A stretch of DNA of 64,000 nt, from assembly GCF_000341085.1 (NCBI RefSeq), contig NZ_ANBA01000031.1, positions 1 through 64,000 of the forward strand, in the 5' to 3' direction. Positions 7,507 to 16,233 of the stretch are shown here, piece after piece; position 1 is the first letter of the stretch, and each line of letters starts with the position of its first letter. The notes beneath the pieces are model-generated. The model made no database searches. It saw only the letters and a list, made by a program, of their open reading frames with translations, and had not been told where the DNA came from. The stretch is from Nocardiopsis ganjiahuensis DSM 45031. GTDB taxonomy: Bacteria; Actinomycetota; Actinomycetes; Streptosporangiales; Streptosporangiaceae. A program made the position numbers and the translations under genes.

Positions 7507-10214
7507 GCACACCTTCCACCGACATCCCCCTGACACCCGACCCCTCACGGGCCTTCGAGATCGTGGAGGGGCCCTACCTGGTCTCCCGCGTGAACCCGTA
7601 CCCCCACCGGCTGCTGCGCGGCGGGGAGGCGGACGCCGCGCCGTTCCGTACCCTCGCCGAACTGGAGCGCAAGCGCGACGACCTGCGCGAACCACTCCTC
7701 GAAGCCCTGCACCGGGCCGCCCCTGAGCTGGGCGCGCACCGGAGTGCGGCGCTGTCCGCCAAACGTGCGGTGTTCAACCGGCGCCCGCCCCGCGACGACC
7801 TGTACGGCCACCCCGTCACCCGTGAGATCCCGCTCCTGGGCGAGTGGGCGGCCAACTGGCACCGGGCCCTGGCCGCGGCTGAGCGGGTGGACGCCGAACA
7901 CGAACCCGCGCTGCACGCCGAGCGCGCGGTTCTGGCCGAGTGGGCCCGCGACCCCGCGGTGGACCGGGCCACCGCGCTGTCCAGCCCCGACCTGCACCGC
8001 GCGGTGGCCGCCCGTGCCGCCACGTCGGCGGCTCCGAACAAGCGGATGCGCAAGGCCGAGGCCGCCCTGGTCCGGTACTTCTCCCGGTCCACGGTGAAGG
8101 TCAGCCCGTACTCGATGTACACGGCGGTGCACTTCGCGCCGTTGGAGGACCCGACCGCTGGTCCGGACCCGGACCAGCCGCTCCGCCTCACCTCGCACGC
8201 CGAACTCCGGCGGCTGCTCCCCCGGCAGGCCGCCCGGGCCCTGGCCGCCGACCCCGAGGCCCGGCTGGGCCTGGAGTGGGCGCTCACCGGAGGAGCCCGC
8301 AGGGAAGCCGACGGCCGGGGCGAACGCCTGGTGGTACGTCGACGGCGCTGGGCCCCGCCCGTCGCCGGGCTGCGCGCGGAGGCCTTCGGCGAGGAGGAGG
8401 TCCGGCTGCCCCTGACCGGCAGCTGGGACCGGCTCGTCACGGTCCTGGAGAAGCGGGCGGCGGTGCCCGTGCGGCTGGACCGGCTGCGCGACGCGGTCGC
8501 CGCCGACCTCGGCTGTGGTCCCGATCGGGCGCTGGACGTGCTGGACCAGCTGATCGGGGTGGGTGTCCTGGTCCCCCGGCCGCCCGTGCCCGAACAGTCC
8601 CCGGACTTCACGCGCCACTGGCACGGGCTGGCCCGGACGCTTCCGGGTGAGGCGGCGGGCCGGGTGGCGGCCGCCTTCGAGGAGACGGACCGGGTACTGG
8701 CCGGTTTCTCCAGCTCCGACGGGGCCGGGCGGGCCGGCGACGTGCTGCGGCTGCAGCGGCTGTGGTCGGCGGCGGTGGGCGCGGAGGGTTCGGCCACCTC
8801 ACCCGTGGTGGAGGACTGCCTGGTCTCACGCGGTGTCCCGGTGGGACGCGCCGAGACCCGGGGGTGGTCGGCGGATCTGGGGCGGCTCATGCCGCTGCTG
8901 TTCGCCCTGGACGACCAGCGGGTGCTCTCGGGCGCGTTGGAGCAGGTGTTCGTGTCCCGGTACGGCCGGGGCGGGCGCTGTTCCGACCTGGAGGGTTTCG
9001 CCCAGCACGCGCGGGCGGCCTTCCCCATGACCCAGGCGCTCATGGGCGACGACCCCGCCGCCCTGGCCGGGGCGGACGAGGAGCTCACCCGGGTCCTGGC
9101 AGCACGCCGGCGGGCCGTGGACCACCTGGTGGAGCTCGGCCGGTCCGGCGGAGAGCGGGCTGAGGTCGACCCGGGGGTGGTGGACGAGGTCGCGGCGATG
9201 CTGCCGGACCGGGAGTTCACCGCCCGCCGCTCCTTCGCGGTGTTCGGCCAGGCCGTCCCCGGCGGGAGCGGCGGCGACGGCGGCCTGGTGGTCAACCACC
9301 TCTACGGCGGCCGGGCCCGCTACTTCAGCCGGTTCCTGGGGCAGATGCCGCAGGCGGTCCGGGAGCGGGTCGCCGAGCACGTGCGGCGTCTGGGCCCGGA
9401 GGGCGCCGACACCGTGCACATGCGGTCGGCGCTGGGGTTCAACGCGAACCTGTCGCCCCCGCTGGCCGACGAAGAACTGTCCCTGCGCGACGAACCCACG
9501 CAGCTCCCCGGTCCCGCCACCCGCGACCTCACCCTGGTGCACACCCCTGGGGGCCTGCGCCTGGTCCGGGAGGACGGACGCGAGATCGACCCCGTCTACA
9601 CCGGTTTCCTGGTGCCGCACGCGCTGCCCTACGACGAGATGCTCGTGGCGATGGTCGCGGACTCACCCTTCTTCTCCTTCGGTGACCTCACCATCGACCT
9701 GCACGAACGCTGGACCGAACAGGGGTTCCGGGACGGGACCCCCAGGATCTGCTTCGGCGGCCTCACCCTGTTCCGCCGCAGGTGGGGCATGGGCACGGAC
9801 GAGTTCGCGCTCCGGGCCGAGGAGACCACCGCCGAGCTGCACCGGCGGCTGAACGTGGAACGCGAACTCCGGGGCATTCCCGAGCAGGTGTTCGTCCGCC
9901 CGCTCCAGGGGGCCCGGCTCGGTCCTCTGGAACGCGCCATGGCGCCCAAACCCCAGCACGTGGACTTCCTGAGCAGGCTGCACACCGGGACCGCCGCCAA
10001 ACGCCTGGCCCACCTGGGGCCGGCGCTGCTGGTGGAGGAGATGCTCCCCGGCCCGGACCACCACCGGGTGCGCAGTCCGGCGGGAGCGCACACCAGCGAG
10101 CTGTTCCTCGAACTCTCCACGGTGCCGCACGGCGCGCACACCGTTCCCCCGCCCGCGCGCACCGCCCCCGTTCCCTCCCCCCATCCCCCAGGCGAAGCGA
10201 GGCTGACCCCTTGA
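7503..10214 (+). CDS. LanB-type dehydratase, glutamylation domain (LazB/TbtB-like)
   Basis: About 903 residues, the size of split LanB enzymes carrying only the glutamyl-tRNA-dependent Ser/Thr glutamylation module. Landmarks are the N-terminal YLVSRVNPYPHRLLRG, KAEAALVRYFSRSTVKVSPY and the C-terminal FGGLTLFRRRWGM region. No elimination domain is fused; that is supplied in trans by the protein at 16230-17930. The start is TTG 7503, which overlaps the permease stop as TTGA and has GAGGAG about 8 nt upstream. Role: activates core Ser/Thr for dehydration to Dha/Dhb. A C-terminal Pro/Ala-rich tail of about 30 residues appears dispensable. Confidence 0.87.
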   Translation: MSTPSTDIPLTPDPSRAFEIVEGPYLVSRVNPYPHRLLRGGEADAAPFRTLAELERKRDDLREPLLEALHRAAPELGAHRSAALSAKRAVFNRRPPRDDLYGHPVTREIPLLGEWAANWHRALAAAERVDAEHEPALHAERAVLAEWARDPAVDRATALSSPDLHRAVAARAATSAAPNKRMRKAEAALVRYFSRSTVKVSPYSMYTAVHFAPLEDPTAGPDPDQPLRLTSHAELRRLLPRQAARALAADPEARLGLEWALTGGARREADGRGERLVVRRRRWAPPVAGLRAEAFGEEEVRLPLTGSWDRLVTVLEKRAAVPVRLDRLRDAVAADLGCGPDRALDVLDQLIGVGVLVPRPPVPEQSPDFTRHWHGLARTLPGEAAGRVAAAFEETDRVLAGFSSSDGAGRAGDVLRLQRLWSAAVGAEGSATSPVVEDCLVSRGVPVGRAETRGWSADLGRLMPLLFALDDQRVLSGALEQVFVSRYGRGGRCSDLEGFAQHARAAFPMTQALMGDDPAALAGADEELTRVLAARRRAVDHLVELGRSGGERAEVDPGVVDEVAAMLPDREFTARRSFAVFGQAVPGGSGGDGGLVVNHLYGGRARYFSRFLGQMPQAVRERVAEHVRRLGPEGADTVHMRSALGFNANLSPPLADEELSLRDEPTQLPGPATRDLTLVHTPGGLRLVREDGREIDPVYTGFLVPHALPYDEMLVAMVADSPFFSFGDLTIDLHERWTEQGFRDGTPRICFGGLTLFRRRWGMGTDEFALRAEETTAELHRRLNVERELRGIPEQVFVRPLQGARLGPLERAMAPKPQHVDFLSRLHTGTAAKRLAHLGPALLVEEMLPGPDHHRVRSPAGAHTSELFLELSTVPHGAHTVPPPARTAPVPSPHPPGEARLTP

Positions 10215-11359
10215 CCGTCGGACTCAGAGTCAACTACCACGACAGCGACAAGAGCGCCCTGCTCGGCGACTGCCTCGTCCCCGCCGCTCGCAGGGCCGCC
10301 GCGCGCGAAGGGATCACCGCGGCCTGGCTGCACCTGCACTGGCGGCGCGGCCCGCACTGCGTCCTCTACACGGACGGCGACCCGGCCGCGGTCGAGGCCG
10401 CGGTGGCCGAGGCCGGGGAAAGGGTCCGGGACTTCCTGGAGCACCACCCCTCCCGGAGTGTGCTCGACCCCGCCCGGTACGAGGCGTTCTCCCGTCACAT
10501 GGGACGCCTGGAGCTGGTGGAGGGGCCCTACACCCCGATCGAGGCGGACAACACCACGCGGCTGCTGGTCGGCGACCCGGTCGACACGTTCCTGCGCGGC
10601 CCCGAGGCGATCGCGCTCAAGGGCCGGGTGCTCACCGACGGCCTCTCCCGGGTGGCCGGTCAGGTGGGCGGGCGCGGCGGCGAGCGCGCGGTGTTCGCGA
10701 ACGTCTTCGCCGGGATGGGGGCGATCGCGACGCGTTACCCCGAGTGGGGGCTCAGATCCGGCTACCAGGCCTTCCTGTCGCACTGGAAGGAGTACTTCCA
10801 CTGGTCGGACCCGGAGGCAAGGGCACAGGAACAGCTGGCGGCCTCCTACCGGACCCAGCGCGAAGGGCTGGTGGAGTCCCTGCGCGCGGTGCACGAGCGC
10901 ACCGGCGAGGACCCGTTCGCCCTGGCGTGGGCCGAATGGGTCGACCGCTGGCTGCCCGAGGCGATCGCCCTCGCCGAGCAGGAGCACATCCTGCCGTTCC
11001 CGCACCCGGAGCGGCAGGAGCAGGCGGCGAAGTTCGGCGACGACGTCCGGGTGCGCTGGAGCGGCGCCGACGACCGCTCCTACAGCGACTTCCACCAGGA
11101 GTTCCGCAAGCTCGACTTCACCAGGCTCGGTGACGGGTACGGGTTCGCCGCGTTCCGGTTCCTCATCAACTGCTTCTTCGACCTGCTGCCGCTGATGGGC
11201 GTCGCCCCGATCCAGCGGTACTCGGTGGCGTACCTGTTCACCGAGGCCGCGCAGGAGGTGGTGGGCGAGCGCTGGGAGGCGACGGTCCGCAGAGTGGTCG
11301 ACCACCAGCGCAGCGACCCCGAACTGAAGCCGACCCTGCCGTGGGTGGGCGATGCCTGA
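10211..11359 (+). CDS. Thiopeptide-type biosynthesis domain protein, candidate [4+2] pyridine synthase (LazC/TbtD-like)
   Basis: About 382 residues. The N-terminus carries the thiopeptide-type bacteriocin biosynthesis fold, with LHLHWRRGPHCVLYTDGD aligning to the (W)xLRxWxxGPHLRxR motif of the family. The HWRRGPH version and the later YTPIEADNTT resemble enzymes that join two dehydroalanines in a formal [4+2] cycloaddition to form the pyridine core and eject the leader. The other family member in the cluster is fused to an oxidase and looks like the elimination enzyme, leaving this one for the macrocyclisation role by exclusion. The start TTG 10211 overlaps the LanB stop (TTGA), with GAGG upstream. 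It overlaps the next gene by 8 bases. Confidence 0.75.
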   Translation: MTVGLRVNYHDSDKSALLGDCLVPAARRAAAREGITAAWLHLHWRRGPHCVLYTDGDPAAVEAAVAEAGERVRDFLEHHPSRSVLDPARYEAFSRHMGRLELVEGPYTPIEADNTTRLLVGDPVDTFLRGPEAIALKGRVLTDGLSRVAGQVGGRGGERAVFANVFAGMGAIATRYPEWGLRSGYQAFLSHWKEYFHWSDPEARAQEQLAASYRTQREGLVESLRAVHERTGEDPFALAWAEWVDRWLPEAIALAEQEHILPFPHPERQEQAAKFGDDVRVRWSGADDRSYSDFHQEFRKLDFTRLGDGYGFAAFRFLINCFFDLLPLMGVAPIQRYSVAYLFTEAAQEVVGERWEATVRRVVDHQRSDPELKPTLPWVGDA

Positions 11360-13091
11360 GACCACCGAGACCCAGCCGCTCCCCGCCGCCGGGACCGCTC
11401 CGGCCGTGCGGCTCAAGAGCGCCGTCCGCGCCCGATCGCTCGCCGCGGAGGGGGTGGCCCTGAGCATGGGCGCCACCGCCGTCGTCATCAGGGGAGTCAG
11501 GGCCGACACCGTCTGGCAGGCGCTGGAGCCGACCCTGCGCGCCGGGTTCCACCGCCCCGAACTGCTGGAACGCTTCCCCGAGCAGGGGCGCCCCTTCCTC
11601 GCGGGCATCCTCGACCAGCTGGCGGAGCACGGTTTCCTCCGCGAGCTCGAACCCGAACCCGCCTCCCTCACCGAGGCCGAGCGGGCCGTCTACCCGCACC
11701 TGGAATCGGTGACCCACCGCCCCTACGCCGCACTGGCCGCGCTGCGCACGAGCACGGTGCGGGTGTGTTCGTCGTGCCCGCTGCTGGAAGCGGAGGTCCG
11801 GCGGGCCCTGGGCCGCGCCGGGTTCGGTGAGGTCCGGGCCGACACCGCGCCCGCCCCGGAGGGGCCGGTCCTGCTGACCGCGGGGTTGGGGGAAACGGGC
11901 GGGACGACCGAACACGTGGTCGCCGCGGACGGCGGCCTGTGGGTGGCCGGGCCGCGCAACCGTCCGGGCACCCCGGACCTGACGGGGCGGTTGCGCGCCT
12001 GGTTCGCCCGGCGGGAGCCCGATCCGGCGTACCGGGAACCGGACGGTTCCGCACTGCGGGTCACCCGGACGCTGGTCGCCGCCCAGCTGGCACTGGCCCT
12101 GGTCGCCCATGTGGCACGGAGCGTGGCGGGCACCGCGCCGGACGCGGACCCCGAGTTCATGGTGACCACGGACGAGCTGGTCAGCGAACCGCACACGCTC
12201 CTCGCCCCGGAGACCCTGGACCCGGCCGCGCCCCAGCCGCTGCCCGCCCCGGAGCCCCTGGACACCGTGCCGGCCGAGCCGCTGGAGGTCCCCGACCGCC
12301 TGGACGCGGTCACCGGCCTGTGGGACCGCGTCTTCGGCCCGGTCGACGAGCCGGTCCCCGGGGACCTGTCCCAGCTGCCGGTCGGCCTGGCTCTGTCGGG
12401 CGCCCGTGCCGGATGCGGCTTCACCACCGCCCAGGCAAGGGAGAACGCGCTGGTCAACGCCCTGAACCACGTGGTGTGGCGTACCCCGGGAGCCACCGGG
12501 ACCGCCACGGGTGGAACCCGCACCCGGACCGGTGGAAGCGGCACGGGCGAGGACGACGGACCACCCGGTGGCAGGACCGCCGGAGACTCCGGAGCCGCGG
12601 ACGGTCGCGGGCTGGGGCTGACGCCCGTCGCCGCGATCGGAGCGGCGGTGGGCGACCTCGTCCTGCGGGCGCCCGAGGAACGGTGGAAGGACGTGGAACC
12701 CCCGGTCCTGTCCCCCGCCGCGCGACGGCTGTGGACCGCGCTCACCCTGAGGTTCGGCGTTCCCGTCGAGCTCGCCCTCCAGGAGCTCGACGGAACGGGC
12801 GTCCGGCGAACGCGAGTGGTCGCGGACGGCGGTGAACTGCTGGGGACGAGCGCGGCACCCGAACCCGACGCCTGTGTCCAGGAGGCGCTGCTCCGCGCGG
12901 TCGCGCGGGTCCGCCTGGCGGAGGAGGCCCCGCACGCGGTCCTGCCCCCGGCGGCGACCGGAACGGAGGCGGTGGCCTCGGCGCTGGTCCGGTGGGCGTT
13001 CGAGACGGGCCGGGTACGGGTGTCCGCGCCCGGCGGGGCCGACAGCTGGCGCTCCCGCGGAGTACACTCGGCGGTGGCCACGTGGACCTGA
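11352..13091 (+). CDS. RRE / ThiF-like leader-binding cyclodehydratase partner (TbtF/LazD-like)
   Basis: About 579 residues. Position between the candidate cycloaddition enzyme and the YcaO gene, and overall shape, match the ocin-ThiF-like F proteins. These bind the precursor leader through an N-terminal RIPP recognition element and present the core to YcaO. Visible are an N-terminal winged-helix-like segment (about residues 15-110), CSSCPLLEAEVRRALGRAGF, and a long Gly/Thr/Arg low-complexity linker near residues 375-415. ATG 11352 overlaps the upstream stop by 8 bases; its stop overlaps the YcaO start. The exact domain boundaries are inferred. Confidence 0.75.
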   Translation: MPETTETQPLPAAGTAPAVRLKSAVRARSLAAEGVALSMGATAVVIRGVRADTVWQALEPTLRAGFHRPELLERFPEQGRPFLAGILDQLAEHGFLRELEPEPASLTEAERAVYPHLESVTHRPYAALAALRTSTVRVCSSCPLLEAEVRRALGRAGFGEVRADTAPAPEGPVLLTAGLGETGGTTEHVVAADGGLWVAGPRNRPGTPDLTGRLRAWFARREPDPAYREPDGSALRVTRTLVAAQLALALVAHVARSVAGTAPDADPEFMVTTDELVSEPHTLLAPETLDPAAPQPLPAPEPLDTVPAEPLEVPDRLDAVTGLWDRVFGPVDEPVPGDLSQLPVGLALSGARAGCGFTTAQARENALVNALNHVVWRTPGATGTATGGTRTRTGGSGTGEDDGPPGGRTAGDSGAADGRGLGLTPVAAIGAAVGDLVLRAPEERWKDVEPPVLSPAARRLWTALTLRFGVPVELALQELDGTGVRRTRVVADGGELLGTSAAPEPDACVQEALLRAVARVRLAEEAPHAVLPPAATGTEAVASALVRWAFETGRVRVSAPGGADSWRSRGVHSAVATWT

Positions 13092-14890
13092 CCCCGGCCC
13101 CGGTTCCCCTGGGGCTCTCCCCGGTCGGCGCGACCCTGGAGCACCCGTACACGGTGAGCGCGGCGGGCGGGCTCCTGCACACCGCGATGAGCGGCGCCCT
13201 GGCCGTCCTCGGTCCGTGGACCCCCGACGGATCCTCGGGCTGCTCCCGCTGCGCCGGGCTCTGGCGCGCCGACGTGGAGGGCGAGCACGCCCCCGACCGC
13301 CCGGCACCGCACGACCTCTTCGCTCTGTGGAAGGACGTGTTCAACGAGCTGGCCGCCGCCACCGCCCCCACCGGACTGCGCCTCTGCCTCCTGGCCCTGG
13401 ACTGCCGCACCGGCGAGGTGACCCGGCACCGGTTCGTCCCCCATCCCCACTGCGGCCGCTGCTTCCCCGACGGGCGGGGGCTCGCGCCGCCGGACTCGGG
13501 CGACGACCTCGACCTCGCAACCCCGCTTCCGGTCGTCGGCGACTCCCTGCGCACCCGCGCCATGGACCGGAACGGCCTCCGGGCCCGGCTGCTCGACTTC
13601 AGGTTCGGGCCGGTCGCCCACGTCTACCGGGACGAGGAGTCGCCCCTGGCCCTGATGACCTGCGAGACCGTCGCTCCCGGACACGCCCGGCGGGAGGGCG
13701 GGTACGGGCGTTCCACCCGGTTCGCCGCCAGTGAGGTGCCCGCCTTCCTCGAAGGGGTGGAGCGGGTCACCGGCGGGCGGCGGCTCTCCGGCGCCCCCGT
13801 CGTGCACGGCTCCTACGCGGACGTGGCCGAGGACGCCGTCGACCCCGCCGACCTGGGCCTGCACGAACCCGAATGGTACGGACACCCCTCCTTCGAGCCG
13901 GTCGCCTACACCCCGGACACACCCACCACCTGGGTGTGGGGCTGGTCCACGCGGGAGCGGCGCCGTGTCCTGGTGCCCGAGCACGTGGCGTACTGGCACG
14001 CGGGCAGCGCCGGGGAACGCTTCCTGTACGAGTCGTCCAACGGCTGCGCCGTGGGCGGGACGCTGGCGGAGGCGGTCCTGTACGGGCTGTTCGAGGTGGT
14101 GGAGCGGGACGCGTTCCTGCTCGCCTGGTACTCGCGCACCCGGCTGCGGGCGATCGAGGGTGCCGACGACCCGGACCTGCTGCACCTCACGGACCTGCTG
14201 ACCGAGCGCGGTCTGGCCCTGCGCCTGCTCGACCTCACCTCCGACCTGGGGGTCCCGACCGTTCTGGCCATGGTCACCGCGCCCGAGGAGGCCGTGCGCG
14301 AGGGGCGGGCCCCCGCGCTCAGCCTGGCCACCGGCACCCACCCGGACCCGCGCCGCGCACTCATGGCCGCGGTCGAGGAGACCGCGACCAACGCGCTGAT
14401 GTACCCCAAGTGGGTGCGGATGCGGCCGTCGGTGTCGGTGGAGCGGTGCCGCCCCATGCTCGACGACTTCACCCTGGTGCGGACCCTGGAGGACCACACC
14501 GGCCTGCACGGGCTGTGGGAGGCCCGCCCCCTCTGGGAGTTCCTGGACCACCCGAGCGGAAGCGTCGGCATGGACCGGCTCACCGCGGGCCGGCCGTCCT
14601 CCTTCGCCGGGACCGACCTCGCCTCGGTGCTGCGCGAGCGGTTGGCCGCCGTCCACGGGCTGGGGCTGGACGTGGTGGTCGTGGACCAGAGCAGCGCACC
14701 GTACACGGAGGCGTCCGGGACCCGCGCGGTCAAGGTGATCGTGCCCGGCGCCCTGCCGATGACCTTCGGCCACACCCACCGCAGGACCCGCTCCCTGGAG
14801 CGGCTGACCCGAGCGTCCACGCTGTTCGAGGGAGGGGTTCCGTGGGAGACACCCGGCCGGACGTACCCGGCACCGCACCCGTTCCCGTGA
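13082..14890 (+). CDS. YcaO cyclodehydratase (TbtG/LazE-like)
   Basis: About 602 residues. The C-terminal two thirds is a YcaO domain with SSNGCAVGGTLAEAVLYGLF followed by EVVERDAFLLAWY, the ATP/Mg-binding glutamate region, and the Pro-rich C-terminus (TYPAPHPFP) needed for activity in this family. The N-terminal part carries two CxxC pairs (CSRC and CGRC), possibly a zinc site. It uses ATP to convert Cys (and perhaps Ser/Thr) of the core to azolines. GTG 13082 overlaps the preceding stop region; the in-frame upstream extension is a shadow of the F gene. It is coupled to the following nitroreductase-like gene. Confidence 0.9.
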   Translation: MDLTPAPVPLGLSPVGATLEHPYTVSAAGGLLHTAMSGALAVLGPWTPDGSSGCSRCAGLWRADVEGEHAPDRPAPHDLFALWKDVFNELAAATAPTGLRLCLLALDCRTGEVTRHRFVPHPHCGRCFPDGRGLAPPDSGDDLDLATPLPVVGDSLRTRAMDRNGLRARLLDFRFGPVAHVYRDEESPLALMTCETVAPGHARREGGYGRSTRFAASEVPAFLEGVERVTGGRRLSGAPVVHGSYADVAEDAVDPADLGLHEPEWYGHPSFEPVAYTPDTPTTWVWGWSTRERRRVLVPEHVAYWHAGSAGERFLYESSNGCAVGGTLAEAVLYGLFEVVERDAFLLAWYSRTRLRAIEGADDPDLLHLTDLLTERGLALRLLDLTSDLGVPTVLAMVTAPEEAVREGRAPALSLATGTHPDPRRALMAAVEETATNALMYPKWVRMRPSVSVERCRPMLDDFTLVRTLEDHTGLHGLWEARPLWEFLDHPSGSVGMDRLTAGRPSSFAGTDLASVLRERLAAVHGLGLDVVVVDQSSAPYTEASGTRAVKVIVPGALPMTFGHTHRRTRSLERLTRASTLFEGGVPWETPGRTYPAPHPFP

Positions 14891-16233
14891 GCGGCGGGAC
14901 CCTGCGCGGCGAGCTCGAGGACGCGCTCGCGCACTTCCACGCGCAGTCCTACGACAAGGACGTGGCCCAGGTCGAGACGCTGTTCTTCGGCCCCGGCCCG
15001 TCCCACGGCCTGGCCCGGCCGGTCCCGGGTCAGGTCCGGCCGCCCCTGCCGGCGCTGTCCCCGCTGCGCGGCCTCGACGCCGCGACCCCCGTGCTCGGTG
15101 GAACGTGGTCACCCGCCCAGCGCCTGCTCGCCGCGTGCGTGGAGGCGGTGCGGGTGCGCCGGGTCTCGGCGGCCGACCGGTATCCGGTGCACCGCGCCTA
15201 CCCCTCGCCCCGGGGCCTGTTCGGAGCGGACCTGTTCCTCCTGCCGGCCGAGGGGGCCGCGTGGTGCCTGCGAGCGGACCCGCAGTCGCACGCGCTCCAG
15301 CCGGTCGGGAAGCACGCGGCGCCGCCGGACCTCGAAGCCGCCCTGTCCGGATGCCGTCTGGTGGTGGCGGTGGACCACCACCGCTACCCGCCCGAGTACG
15401 GGAGGCTGCGCCCCTCCCTGGCCCGGTTGGAGGGGGGCCACCTGCTGGCGACCCTCGGTCTGACCCTGACCCGTGCGGGGCTGGGACCCCGCACCCACCC
15501 GGACCCGGCCCACCCCGCGTGTGCCGAGGCGGCCCCGCTGCTGCCCGAGGGCACGGTTCCCGTCGCGGCCGTCACCCTCGCTCCCGGCCGCGGCACCGCC
15601 CTCTCCCCCGAAACCACCGCGCGGGTGGCGGCCTCCGTCGCCCCCGCGGGGCGACCGCTGCGTACGTGGTTGGACGAGCGGACCAGCGGGGTGTCCACCG
15701 CCAACCTGGTGACGAGCGCCCACGTGAGCCCGGAGCGGGGTTCGACGGTGACGTCCGGGCTGGTCGGTGCGCTTGCCACGGTCCACGCGGTCCTTCCCGA
15801 ACCGGGGGCCCTGCGGTTGTACCGGCACGTGCTGGAGGGTGACCGGGTGGACGACCGCGCCGTCCGCGAGCTCTTCGCGGACGGCTCGTACGGGCCCGCA
15901 CGCCCGGTTCCGCGCACCGGGGAGACCAACTTCTCCGCCACACTCGGCTACACCCTGGCCGTGGACTTCCCCGTCTGGGCCCGGGCCCACGGGGCCGAAC
16001 ACGCGGAGACGGTCCTGCACACCCTCCTCGGGTGGATCGCCCAGTGGGGCTGCCTCGGCGCCGCCGCCACCGGCCTGTGCGCCCGCCCCATGCGCAACTA
16101 CTCCGAGGAGGACTGGGCGGCGGCCCTGGGGCTGGACCCCGGGCAGACCCCCTCCTACCAGCTGTGGGTGCGCGCCGAACGCGGCACCTACATGGACATC
16201 CCCGTCGACGCCGCCTCTCCGGAGCTCCCATGA
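14842..16233 (+). CDS. Nitroreductase-like protein of the thiopeptide cluster (divergent)
   Basis: About 463 residues. Two weak nitroreductase-fold halves are seen: residues ~80-160 (YPVHRAYPSPRGLFGADLFL) and ~370-445 (LLGWIAQWGCLGAAATGLC then RPMRNYSEEDW). It lacks the clear FMN-binding Arg/Ser pattern seen in the SagB domain of the next gene, so it may be a second azoline oxidase, a non-catalytic partner, or something else. The start is GTG 14842 with GGAGGGG upstream; GTG 14887, overlapping the YcaO stop as GTGA, is an equally plausible coupled start. Its stop overlaps the next gene (ATGA). Confidence 0.65.
   Translation: MGDTRPDVPGTAPVPVSGGTLRGELEDALAHFHAQSYDKDVAQVETLFFGPGPSHGLARPVPGQVRPPLPALSPLRGLDAATPVLGGTWSPAQRLLAACVEAVRVRRVSAADRYPVHRAYPSPRGLFGADLFLLPAEGAAWCLRADPQSHALQPVGKHAAPPDLEAALSGCRLVVAVDHHRYPPEYGRLRPSLARLEGGHLLATLGLTLTRAGLGPRTHPDPAHPACAEAAPLLPEGTVPVAAVTLAPGRGTALSPETTARVAASVAPAGRPLRTWLDERTSGVSTANLVTSAHVSPERGSTVTSGLVGALATVHAVLPEPGALRLYRHVLEGDRVDDRAVRELFADGSYGPARPVPRTGETNFSATLGYTLAVDFPVWARAHGAEHAETVLHTLLGWIAQWGCLGAAATGLCARPMRNYSEEDWAAALGLDPGQTPSYQLWVRAERGTYMDIPVDAASPELP

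Noticed and set aside
7503..10214. Peptide aminoacyl-tRNA ligase (PEARL) on a scaffold peptide
   Set aside because: PEARL clusters use LanB-like proteins without an elimination partner. Here an elimination domain, a YcaO and Ser-rich cores support ordinary glutamylation and dehydration.
11723..15112. An 1129-residue open frame on the minus strand across the thiopeptide genes
   Set aside because: It is antisense to three clear genes, is rich in Arg/Pro/Gly/Ser without domain motifs, and reflects high GC leaving few stop codons. The same applies to long antisense frames at 7574-9295, 49934-52813 and 54623-57106.
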